This document shows positions 1-8,101 of a stretch of 64,000 nt of DNA, in pieces. Origin of the DNA: Paramacrobiotus metropolitanus (taxonomy: Eukaryota; Tardigrada; Eutardigrada; Parachela; Macrobiotidae); NCBI RefSeq assembly GCF_019649055.1, contig NW_026570226.1, forward strand, positions 1,240,001 through 1,304,000, in the 5' to 3' direction. Position 1 is the first letter of the stretch. Each line of letters opens with the position of its first letter. The position numbers and the translations under genes are program-made. The notes beneath the pieces were generated by a model. The model worked only from the letters and a program-made list of their open reading frames with translations, made no database searches and had not been told where the DNA came from.

Positions 1-310
1 ATTTTCGGATTCCTTGAGAAATTCTGCACTAGAAAAGTGTAACAGAACTCTCGAAAAATTTTTCCATAATTTTTGGCGAATTATCGGCGAAAAACAACCG
101 CCATTTTGTCCAGCCGGAATTTTCGCGAAAAAGTCGCGTGACGTCAGCGTGGTGATTTTCCATAAAATTCTGACCAATCAGAACATGTGGGAAACTTCCC
201 CGTGTTATAACAGTCGTAGTGACTCATACTTTTTTGAATTTTTGCTCACGGCACGCTACTCGTGACGTAGAGCTTTTTGCAAGACCATTTCGTAACTGAC
301 GTCACACTGG
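1..310 (+). promoter_or_regulatory. Virus-like promoter region upstream of gag
   Basis: This A+T-rich stretch precedes the G+C-rich coding block. It has two exact CRE palindromes TGACGTCA (139-146 and 297-304), a CCAAT box in GACCAATCAG (about 173-182), a kappaB-like GGGAAACTTCCC (about 190-200) and a TATA-like TTATAA (205-210). This clustering resembles the U3 part of a retroviral-type LTR or a 5' promoter. The functional reading is inference. No second copy was found downstream. Confidence 0.5.
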
Positions 311-445
311 TCAGTAAAGTAAACTAGGGCCATAGGAAGCTAACGCTAAACCTGAGCTCTAGCGTACCTGACCAGCACCGACAGCGATCTAACCCAACGT
401 TCCGGTCCGGACCAAGACCAAAGAAACCTTCTAAGTCCCAATACC

Positions 446-1138
446 ATGGGCCAAACAGAAAGCGCCTTGGCCAAGGTGATGCCATACACCAGCCATGAGC
501 AACTCCAACGGAGAATGCTCAGTCCCATGGACAGGCGCCAACAAAATGACTATGCCAAGCCTCGCGGGAAGAACTATGCCACGCGCGAACCAACGGGGCC
601 TTACGGGCTCCGTAGCGCCAGGCCAACCAGTTCTGACCCGGACGAGCCAAACTCGGCCGGCTCTACGAGTTCGGTCGAGGCCAGAGCCAGGCGGGACAAC
701 CAAATCCTGCCGGCTGACCTGGAAACCAGCGACGAAAGTCTGGACGCCACCCGGGACGACACATTCCTGGAAGCGTCCGACGGGTTGTCCGAGGCCAACC
801 AGCCTCAGGACAGCCAACCTGGCGCCGATAAACCGGCCCAGGCCAACAGTGTCCCTCGGGACTTGGCACAACAACCGGCCATACCTGGTCCGGGCCAAGT
901 CCAACTTGAGGCGCCAACGGCGGCCACAAGTGAGGACAAGACACGCACCGATGGACCAGGGCCAAACAACTTGGCCCGGTCCAACCTTGACGTCCAGGAT
1001 CTGAAAACAAGTCCAACCCTATCGGGCTCGGACCAGATCCAACCTGAGGCACCAACGGTGACCAAAGGTGGACGCAAGGCCAAGGGCCAAGCCAAAAGGC
1101 TGGTCCAAAGGCACATGACCAGGGCCAACAGCCCGTGA
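446..1138 (+). CDS. gag: Gag N-terminal part with myristoylation-type start
   Basis: The ATG at 446 sits in a good context (ACCATGG) and the product begins MGQTES, which fits the N-myristoylation pattern (Gly at 2, Ser at 6) used by many retroviral matrix proteins for membrane targeting. The other ~225 residues are hydrophilic and apparently disordered, rich in Pro, Gln, Asp and Ser. The frame stops at 1136-1138, overlapping the next gag frame, which continues one base back. A GGG run at 1122-1124 lies in the overlap, so a 1-nt indel there would make the two frames one. Myristoylation is predicted from the motif only. Confidence 0.7.
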   Translation: MGQTESALAKVMPYTSHEQLQRRMLSPMDRRQQNDYAKPRGKNYATREPTGPYGLRSARPTSSDPDEPNSAGSTSSVEARARRDNQILPADLETSDESLDATRDDTFLEASDGLSEANQPQDSQPGADKPAQANSVPRDLAQQPAIPGPGQVQLEAPTAATSEDKTRTDGPGPNNLARSNLDVQDLKTSPTLSGSDQIQPEAPTVTKGGRKAKGQAKRLVQRHMTRANSP

Positions 1139-3582
1139 GTCAGTCGCCCATCATGTTTGAAGTCGATGGCTCAGCACAAACAACGCCATCGCCGACCAAT
1201 GACGTCATCGGCGCGTCTGGCCCGTCCAAACCGGACCATGAGCCAATTGTGGACCTGGCACAACTAAACAGGGCCACAGCCAGGATGGACCTTAATCAGC
1301 CCACCTGGGACATAAACAGCGCCAGCGTCACCCCGCCAAAGCTGATCCAGGCAACCCGGCCCGAGGAGATCGACGAAGTCGACCAACTTCGGACCACAGT
1401 ACGGGACCTGACTAAACAGCTGGCAGATATTACAGAGGCAACCCTGCTATCCGAACGTTGGATGCAGGACGAGATCTGCAGACACAAAGACCTTGCGGTC
1501 CAATCGGACGCAGAGGTTAAACGTGTCTCGGCCATACTGGCCCAGACCCAACTTGAGCTAACCCAGCTCAAGTTGTCACCATGTCCCAATGCTGAGCGAG
1601 ACCAGCTCGGCAGGACAATCCACAGCCTAGAAATGGCTGTGGCGGGACTCGAAGCTTTGCTCACCTCTACGAGGACTGAGCTGGCCAAAGCCAAGGATGA
1701 CTTGACTGCGGCCCGGACCACAATCGATGAAACCGATTCAGAGGCGGACCGCCTCTCGAACGAAAATGAGCGTCTTACCGACGACTTGGCCAACCTGCAG
1801 GACGAAATCAACCGCCTGCGGAACGGCTACAATCTTCTTTATGAGAGCCACCAAAATCTCATGAAGACGATCCAACAAGGAGGACTGTTGAGCCAAACGG
1901 TTCAACAGAAGGAGGCACAGAACGTGCAACTCCAGCAACAGATCGTTGCCCTCCAGAGCCAGCTCAAGACCGAATCAACCATTCGGGTCCAACTTGAGCA
2001 AAACAGCGCCATTGGACATCAAAACTTTGTCCAACTGGAGCAGGCCTTCAACCAAGCCAAACAGGTGATCCAGGGCCAACATGACCGGATCATCACTCTG
2101 GAGGCCAATAACGCCGGCCTGGTCAAAGACTACCAGGCGGCCACTCAACGTATAACCGAACTGAACGAGGACCTGGAAAGGCTAAGAACGGAAAACGCCT
2201 GCTTAGACGCGGAGAAATCACATCTCGAGAACTTACATTCTGAGATGTCCGCGGAGCCACCGTCCTATCACACCTTTCCGGACTCGGATACACAACGTCG
2301 ACAAGAAAAAGTCGACGAGGCTCTGCGGCAGGGCCAACGCTTCTACCGAGAGCCAGTGTATCACCAGCAGAACTATAACGTTCACATGGCTGTGGAAGGA
2401 CCATCGGTTGGACATCCCCCAACGGGGCCAACCATACCTACACCTCCCAGCCCAGTGAACCAGGGATCATCAACGGCGACAGTAACGCTGCCGCCACCAC
2501 CAATCCCGGTCACCACAACAGCCACTATTGGTCCAACGACGATAGTGACACCCGCAACGCAGACTCATGCGTCTACGTCAAGCGGGCCAGGCTTCGACCC
2601 AAGCCAGGCAATACCCAGCCACAGCTACTTTGGGTCAAGGCCATCGTACCCGTCCTTGTATCCGTCCATATTCCCGAACATGGACTTCACTTTTAGTCCA
2701 CACCCGGCTACAAGCCAGGCTCACACCAGCGGCATGGATCCAAACCGGACCAGCCTGCCGAGCCCAATGTTCGGGCCACCAGCCACACAAGGACAGATGG
2801 GAGGCCAAAGTGGTACACCAACGGTGCAACAACCACTAGTAGGCCAACTAAGCCTATTTGGCCCTCCTATCTCGGCGGCAGCCCAAACGGGCCAAGCTCA
2901 GCCGCAGATGGGCCAAACCACGCCCACGGGCCAAAACGTGCCCAACCCACCAGGCATACCGCCAACAGCGGCCATGCCACAAGGACCAGCAGCCCAACCA
3001 GGTCAGGGCCAAAATGCGCCCATGTTGGTCCAGCTCCCGAATGGAGCATACGCATGGATGGCGTCCAACGGGGCCATCCAGCTTATATCGGGACAGCCAA
3101 TGTTGGCTCAACCCCAGCAGGTGCCGCAGATACCACTGCAGCTAACACCTGCCCCGTCACCACCGGTCAGTCCAGCTCTCTCAACTAGAGAGCAAATCAA
3201 GGAGATGGCCCAAGAGATGGGAAAAGCCACCGCGAGAGCTCAAGTCCGCACCGTGTTGCCAAAATTTGATGGCAACAAAACAATGGTGAAAGGGTGGCTT
3301 GCACAGGTCCGACGGATCTGTAAGCAGTCGTCCGATCTGAACAAACCAGATCCGGACTTTATGAGCCGCATTTACATGGCCCTATCGGACCCTGTAAAAG
3401 AATGGTACACTGGCCAAGCCAACCGTGAAGACGAAGACGGCTGGACAGTGGAAGAGTGGCTCCAAAAATTCGCCACTCGCTACGGTGATGATAATCAGCA
3501 GGCAACTGCCATGGGGGAAATCACACACCGGTATTATCAGCACGGGCTGAAACCCCAGAGCAGTATTATGACGCCATGCTGA
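1135..3582 (+). CDS. gag: Gag middle part: long coiled coil, Pro/Gln-rich linker, capsid-like start
   Basis: This 815-codon open frame is a continuation of gag, not a separate gene: its first in-frame codon is GTG inside the overlap. Residues ~75-390 are a long heptad-rich coiled coil (many Leu, Gln and Glu, with blocks such as ERLTDDLANLQDEINRL). Residues ~410-680 are Pro/Gln/Thr-rich and low complexity. From about residue 690 a retrotransposon-gag-like domain starts (LPKFDGNKTMVKGWL, then VKEWY and FATRYGDD), with the spaced Trp, Phe and Tyr seen in the capsid region of Ty3-type gag. The frame ends at 3582, inside that domain. The domain carries on in the frame starting near 3556. The coiled coil is unusually long for a gag and may drive assembly. 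Confidence 0.75.
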   Translation: MSQSPIMFEVDGSAQTTPSPTNDVIGASGPSKPDHEPIVDLAQLNRATARMDLNQPTWDINSASVTPPKLIQATRPEEIDEVDQLRTTVRDLTKQLADITEATLLSERWMQDEICRHKDLAVQSDAEVKRVSAILAQTQLELTQLKLSPCPNAERDQLGRTIHSLEMAVAGLEALLTSTRTELAKAKDDLTAARTTIDETDSEADRLSNENERLTDDLANLQDEINRLRNGYNLLYESHQNLMKTIQQGGLLSQTVQQKEAQNVQLQQQIVALQSQLKTESTIRVQLEQNSAIGHQNFVQLEQAFNQAKQVIQGQHDRIITLEANNAGLVKDYQAATQRITELNEDLERLRTENACLDAEKSHLENLHSEMSAEPPSYHTFPDSDTQRRQEKVDEALRQGQRFYREPVYHQQNYNVHMAVEGPSVGHPPTGPTIPTPPSPVNQGSSTATVTLPPPPIPVTTTATIGPTTIVTPATQTHASTSSGPGFDPSQAIPSHSYFGSRPSYPSLYPSIFPNMDFTFSPHPATSQAHTSGMDPNRTSLPSPMFGPPATQGQMGGQSGTPTVQQPLVGQLSLFGPPISAAAQTGQAQPQMGQTTPTGQNVPNPPGIPPTAAMPQGPAAQPGQGQNAPMLVQLPNGAYAWMASNGAIQLISGQPMLAQPQQVPQIPLQLTPAPSPPVSPALSTREQIKEMAQEMGKATARAQVRTVLPKFDGNKTMVKGWLAQVRRICKQSSDLNKPDPDFMSRIYMALSDPVKEWYTGQANREDEDGWTVEEWLQKFATRYGDDNQQATAMGEITHRYYQHGLKPQSSIMTPC

Positions 3583-4610
3583 CTCTCCAGACGCGCGCCG
3601 GCCTAGACGACACGATGACCCTCCACTTTCTAAGGGAGAACGTGAAAGAGCCAGAACTGCGCCGCGCTCTGGACATCCGGATACCAAAGTCACCGGCAGA
3701 ATTCCGGGACTATGTCCGGCAATATACCATGGGAAAGCCGGAGTACGAGGGAAAGGCAGGCCGCGGATACCCAACAATCCGAACGGCCATACAAACGCCA
3801 CCAGCCCAAGTCGTACCACAACAACCGGCACCTTATCCCCCGCAGGCTACGCAAGCCCAAATTGAGGCAACATACGCCGCCATCGCGGCCTTGAACTTAG
3901 CCTCCCCACAACGTGGGTCTGAACCGCCCAACGGCGGTACTGGCGGCTATGGCCAGGCCCGAAACCAGGGCAACTATGGCTATAGCCAGGGCAATAGCGG
4001 CGGAGGACCAAAGGGCAAGTTCTTCAAGGGCCAAAACGCCAGCTTCACCGGAAGCCAAGGCGGCAATAGCCCTGGGGGACAGAACCGAAGCCCAGGAGGC
4101 CAGAGTGGCCAACGCCAGACTCTGAGCCCCGAAGGGGCCCGTAGACAAGAGGACATGTATATCGACCGAGTCGAGCGCATGTTCGAACGATGGGCCAAAG
4201 ATGGAATAATCACTTGCAGCCACTGCCTGTGGGGAAACCACACAACCGAAGGCTGTGGCTATGCAAACAGGCCATACGGCGAAAATCCGAACCGAAAATG
4301 GTACTTGGATTGGCGAAGCCGTTACACAAAGGGCTACCCTACCGGGTCAGCAAACCCTAACCGCTTCGGCTTAGTGCCACCCAAACAACCCAGACCACAA
4401 CGTGGTAATGGGGGGAATGGCAGCCGAAGACAGTCCACCGGCTCAGGAAATGGGTCCGGTGGCGGCAACCGGCAGAATGGTCCAAAACAGGGATACCAGA
4501 CGCCAGCCAATGAAAGGCCAGCGCTCCCACCTATACCGGACCAGCTGGTGAAGCCAAATGGTAGCGGAGGCGGCCCCAACCGGGCCAGCCCAACCGCGGG
4601 AAACGCTTAA
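3576..4610 (+). CDS. gag: Gag C-terminal part: capsid remainder and CCHC zinc knuckle
   Basis: The first ~55 residues complete the gag helical domain begun in the previous frame (TLHFLRENVKEPELRRAL, then IPKSPAEFRDYVRQYTMG). A Gly/Gln/Asn-rich segment follows. A zinc knuckle of the exact form C-x2-C-x4-H-x4-C (CSHCLWGNHTTEGC) is coded at about 4213-4254 and would bind RNA as a nucleocapsid. The end is Arg/Gly/Asn-rich and basic. The join to the preceding frame lies at a CCCC run (3553-3556). The frame stops at 4608-4610, just after a GGGAAA run (4598-4603), and the next frame is already open from there. Confidence 0.75.
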   Translation: MLTLQTRAGLDDTMTLHFLRENVKEPELRRALDIRIPKSPAEFRDYVRQYTMGKPEYEGKAGRGYPTIRTAIQTPPAQVVPQQPAPYPPQATQAQIEATYAAIAALNLASPQRGSEPPNGGTGGYGQARNQGNYGYSQGNSGGGPKGKFFKGQNASFTGSQGGNSPGGQNRSPGGQSGQRQTLSPEGARRQEDMYIDRVERMFERWAKDGIITCSHCLWGNHTTEGCGYANRPYGENPNRKWYLDWRSRYTKGYPTGSANPNRFGLVPPKQPRPQRGNGGNGSRRQSTGSGNGSGGGNRQNGPKQGYQTPANERPALPPIPDQLVKPNGSGGGPNRASPTAGNA

Positions 4611-4693
4611 GGTCGGGGAGTATCGGCAACTCACCTGACCTAAGACCGGAACCTAAACCGCCGGACATAACCCCTGTACAGTCACTAACCCAC

Positions 4694-6247
4694 ATGGATC
4701 CCAAATTAACCCACATGGCTCAACAGCCTCCTAGCGGATCCAGGCTTTGCGCCAAACCAGCGCCTAAGCCACCTGGCTCTAAAAATGATGCCAGGCCGAC
4801 AGTCGTCCAGCTGGCGACCAAGTCGTTTTTCGGAGCCTCAACTAACCCTAAGGCCAACCGATCCCCAAAACTCGGAGCCTCAACCAACCCTAAGGCCAAC
4901 CGAACACGTGGCAAAGCGAGACGTCGCACCACGAACATGACGTACCCACAATCGGCGTCAGACACATCCTCCGACAGCGCACCGGAAGGATGGTCCGTAC
5001 AAGATACGGACAGCGAGGTCGGATCCCTAAAAGATTGGAAAGCTGAACCTCTTGAGGCGTCAAGTCCCCGCACCTGCTGGCCCCAGACCGGTGGACGACC
5101 CCTCGGCACCACACCAACGGTGCGAACCATTAACAGCTCACGGACCTTCCTGAACACCAAAAATATGTTTTCGACCCTACGGGTAGCGGAAACATCACCG
5201 CAGGAAGAGTCTGTCCAACAGGAGCTAGCAGCACCCAAGTATGCTCCTGACGATCCAGGACCAGTGTCGCTAATCCCCATTGTACCGGTAATGCGGGAAG
5301 TGACAGTTGGTCTCGACGAAAATCGCAAACCAAAGACCGTCAGAGCATGGACGCACAAAGTCCAAATTGGACCAGTCCACACGCTCGCTATGCTGGACAC
5401 CGGAGCGGAGACATCCCTCATCAGCCAGCAATTCTGCACCACCAATGGCATCAAAATAGAGCCATTAGGACGGAACACCAAAATCCTTGGTGTTGGCGGA
5501 CAAACCGCCTTCGTGGTCTCCCACTGCTGCACCGTACCGGTGACACTGCAGGGATACAAGAGCCACCACACGTTCTTCGTCCAACCGACGTTAACGGACG
5601 TGCACGTACTACTTGGATGTGACTATCTCCACTCCAAGTTTACTTTCATCCTCAAGCCAAACGAAGAAATCGTTTGGGACGCGGTAAAGTCAATCCCGAT
5701 ACCAGAGGCACCGGGACCCGATGATGAAGTGAGAGTTAATCGGCTTGATCACCCGACGAGTTCTCCTTCTACCTGCTGGGAATGCCTGGACACCATTGAA
5801 AGCCTCATATGGGAGCTGCGCGTCCACAACGCAATCGAGCGTTACATGACTCAATTCCGTGCAGGCATACTCAAGCCAAATCACGGGATAGTAAAGACTA
5901 TCCCGATACCAGAGGCACCGGGCCAACGGCCGGTGCCTGACAGAGAGATTAAGGAGAAACTGGTCCAGCGATACAAAACTTGGTTTACGGGGGTTAGAAA
6001 CTTCCTCGAATACCGCGCTGGCCGGATCCTTGCCCTAGAAGAGGGCTGGCTTGAAGACAAAAGGCGCACCACTAACGTGGCCGCAGATTGCCGAACAATA
6101 CGGACCATTCGCCCAAGAACTGGACGACTTGGTCCAAGAAGGAGCTTTATGGGAGGACGAACGTCTAGCCCTAGTGTGGGAATACAGAGAGTACCACATG
6201 GAAGCTCCGAAAGCACTCCAAAAGATGTGCACGGATCTCTTCGATGA
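4694..6247 (+). CDS. pro: Retroelement aspartic protease region
   Basis: The frame is open from about 4600, although its first ATG is at 4694. It begins with a basic, disordered stretch holding two tandem copies of a short GASTNPKANR unit (4836-4911). The protease lies at about 5350-5640: the catalytic DTGA is at 5396-5407, with the following SLI and a downstream ILGVGGQT flap-like stretch, then VLLGCDYL, which matches the usual C-terminal hydrophobic-Gly motif of retropepsins. It would cut the polyprotein. A short IVKTIPIPEAPG-type segment occurs twice (about 5690-5715 and 5890-5925). After an AAAA run (6059-6062) protein-like reading passes to the +1 frame, so the last ~60 codons here are out-of-frame readthrough. 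Confidence 0.75.
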   Translation: MDPKLTHMAQQPPSGSRLCAKPAPKPPGSKNDARPTVVQLATKSFFGASTNPKANRSPKLGASTNPKANRTRGKARRRTTNMTYPQSASDTSSDSAPEGWSVQDTDSEVGSLKDWKAEPLEASSPRTCWPQTGGRPLGTTPTVRTINSSRTFLNTKNMFSTLRVAETSPQEESVQQELAAPKYAPDDPGPVSLIPIVPVMREVTVGLDENRKPKTVRAWTHKVQIGPVHTLAMLDTGAETSLISQQFCTTNGIKIEPLGRNTKILGVGGQTAFVVSHCCTVPVTLQGYKSHHTFFVQPTLTDVHVLLGCDYLHSKFTFILKPNEEIVWDAVKSIPIPEAPGPDDEVRVNRLDHPTSSPSTCWECLDTIESLIWELRVHNAIERYMTQFRAGILKPNHGIVKTIPIPEAPGQRPVPDREIKEKLVQRYKTWFTGVRNFLEYRAGRILALEEGWLEDKRRTTNVAADCRTIRTIRPRTGRLGPRRSFMGGRTSSPSVGIQRVPHGSSESTPKDVHGSLR

Positions 6248-7064
6248 CATAATAACACTTCGAAGACAAGTGGCCCAACATCCTGGCTTAACCGTCAGCA
6301 TATGGCCGAAATATGACCTGAGCCTGACCAACGTCAGGACCATACCAGAACCATTGCCAGAAGCAGCACCGCATATAGCGACAAAAGTGCGCTTCAATGA
6401 TGGCCCACACCCAGAACAGGGAGGCCATCGAAGGGACACCAGCCAGAATGAGCAGGACCCTTCATCGGAGGAAGTCCAACTGACTTGTCCTCTATGTGGA
6501 GACGGCGTTGAAGCGGTAATACGGGCTATACAAACCCGTTCGACTCAACGTTGGGCAAGAGGCCGACCAGCCTCGCCATTCCCTAACGGGAGCCGTCCAA
6601 CCACTTCGGCGGAACCGGACGAACCTGAGAAACAGGAAATCGCAACCGGGACGCCAGAGATCCAAAAAGAGGATCTTATGACCACACCGGCACCAACGGT
6701 GACCGGCAGGCCGCCAACCTCTAACGAGGACAATGGCGAGCCAAAACCTGAGCAGGACGATAAACCCGAGTCTACCGATTCGGACGTCCAAAGCTCAAGT
6801 GACTCACCGGACACGGACTCCGATAACCAATCATCGGAGGAGTCAAGTGATGACGAAGAGGACACAGAAATTCTCCAACTCCGAGCCGAGGCACCGATAA
6901 TCCGCAAACTGCGGACCGAACGTCCAACGGACTGCCTTAAGGAGGAGAGAGAAGTTGTCTTCGTTCATCAGCGGTACACTTACCAGCCTACTCAACTTGC
7001 TGGATTAAGGTCCGGTCCTATCGGACTATGGACCCGGGACGGCCAATCCACTTTAAATCGCTGA
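6051..7064 (+). CDS. Pol linker segment between protease and reverse transcriptase
   Basis: This frame carries the protein-like continuation after the protease: a helical block (WPQIAEQYGPFAQELDDLV, then DLFDDIITLRRQVA) followed by a CPLCGDG CxxC-type motif at about 6499-6519. An acidic Ser/Asp/Glu-rich tract (about 6745-6865) comes next, then LKEEREVVFVHQRYTYQP. I recognise no known domain. The frame stops at 7062-7064. A better continuation lies one base back, from a CCCGGG run (7033-7038), and runs to an in-frame TAA at 7163-7165. It is the only junction in gag-pol entered by an apparent +1 rather than -1 shift. Confidence 0.55.
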   Translation: MKTKGAPLTWPQIAEQYGPFAQELDDLVQEGALWEDERLALVWEYREYHMEAPKALQKMCTDLFDDIITLRRQVAQHPGLTVSIWPKYDLSLTNVRTIPEPLPEAAPHIATKVRFNDGPHPEQGGHRRDTSQNEQDPSSEEVQLTCPLCGDGVEAVIRAIQTRSTQRWARGRPASPFPNGSRPTTSAEPDEPEKQEIATGTPEIQKEDLMTTPAPTVTGRPPTSNEDNGEPKPEQDDKPESTDSDVQSSSDSPDTDSDNQSSEESSDDEEDTEILQLRAEAPIIRKLRTERPTDCLKEEREVVFVHQRYTYQPTQLAGLRSGPIGLWTRDGQSTLNR

Positions 7065-7165
7065 GACGACCACACCGCTTGGTCTTACCGATCGAAGCGG
7101 AGGTCCAAACTCGAAATAGCGAACATGCGTGGATCCAGGTCCAAAATAAGTCCCGACGCGACTAA

Positions 7166-8101
7166 ATCCTCCGCAAAGGTGCAAAGATTGGCCATAAGTA
7201 CTATAGCGACATTTATGAGCCAGACATCAAGGAGGATGGCGTAGATTGGACCATTCCCAATGCCGACGCCTTACCATGGCCAAAAGTGGCAGGGAATAAT
7301 CCAAACCGGTACCGCACCATTAACGACCATGCTATGGTCCGGGCAACTGTAAAAGTGGAACTCCCACCGGAGTCCATCACCCCGGTCCAACTTAGCATTG
7401 ACTTTCCTGTCGACCCAAGACAGAAACTCATGTACCTCGGAAGCCAAGACACCAAACGGAGTCTGGCCATGCTCGACGGACCAGTCCAGCATGATGGCAC
7501 TAGTTTCACCATACTGGTGTCAAACTACTCCAAAGAGCCCCATATACTCCGGAAAGGAGTCAACATGGGCCAAGTGGAGCCATACGAGGAAATCTCGGAT
7601 GAAGATTACGCCAAGATCAACTCCCTCCAAACCGGAGAGGAAGATCCAGAAGTGGAGCGTGAAATCCGCGCCCACATCGCCAACGCACATTTTGGCGACC
7701 ACCTGACCGAGGAGCAGACCGCTCTACTCCGTCAGGACTTATGGGAACTCAGGGCCATATTCCCGACGTCCAAAAAGCCTTACGGCGACGTCAAAGGAGT
7801 GACCCACGTCATAGAAGTTGGCGACGCTGCACCAATCAAAATGAACCCAACCCGAACGAGTTGGAAGGGACGAGAGTTCATAAATAAGCACGTCCAAGAA
7901 ATGTTGGACCAAGGCGTGATTGAACCGTCCATGGCAGCGTGGAGTTTCCCAGTGGTCCTCGCTTCGAAGAAAAACGGCGACGGGACCATGGGCACCAGGT
8001 TCTGCATAAACTACATAAAGCTGAACACGGTGACCACACATTGCCCAATCCAGACGAACTCCTGGATCAATGTGCAGGAAACGCCTACTACGGCAAGGTA
8101 G
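7166..8101 (+). CDS. pol: Reverse transcriptase, N-terminal part with upstream linker
   Basis: The frame is open on both sides of a TAA at 7163-7165. After the stop it encodes a beta-rich linker (DWTIPNADALPWPKV, then LDGPVQHDGTSFTILVSN) and then the start of Ty3-type RT: QEMLDQGVIEPSMAAWSFP and VVLASKKNGDGTMGTRFCI, the fingers region. The linker may match the dUTPase-like or G-patch-like spacer found before RT in some gypsy elements, but I cannot assign it. RT continues in the next frame from about 8040-8050, where a CCC run (8044-8046) lies at the junction. The last 15 or so codons here are out of frame. Confidence 0.8.
   Translation: MLRKGAKIGHKYYSDIYEPDIKEDGVDWTIPNADALPWPKVAGNNPNRYRTINDHAMVRATVKVELPPESITPVQLSIDFPVDPRQKLMYLGSQDTKRSLAMLDGPVQHDGTSFTILVSNYSKEPHILRKGVNMGQVEPYEEISDEDYAKINSLQTGEEDPEVEREIRAHIANAHFGDHLTEEQTALLRQDLWELRAIFPTSKKPYGDVKGVTHVIEVGDAAPIKMNPTRTSWKGREFINKHVQEMLDQGVIEPSMAAWSFPVVLASKKNGDGTMGTRFCINYIKLNTVTTHCPIQTNSWINVQETPTTAR

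Noticed and set aside
346-1128. Several minus-strand ORFs over gag
   Set aside because: They are shadows caused by the high G+C content and biased words of gag on the plus strand.
3549-3556. AAACCCC as a programmed -1 slippery site at the gag frame break
   Set aside because: The heptamer is not in the required codon register (zero-frame codons are AAA, CCC, CAG), so the usual two-tRNA slip does not fit. An indel in the CCCC run is simpler.
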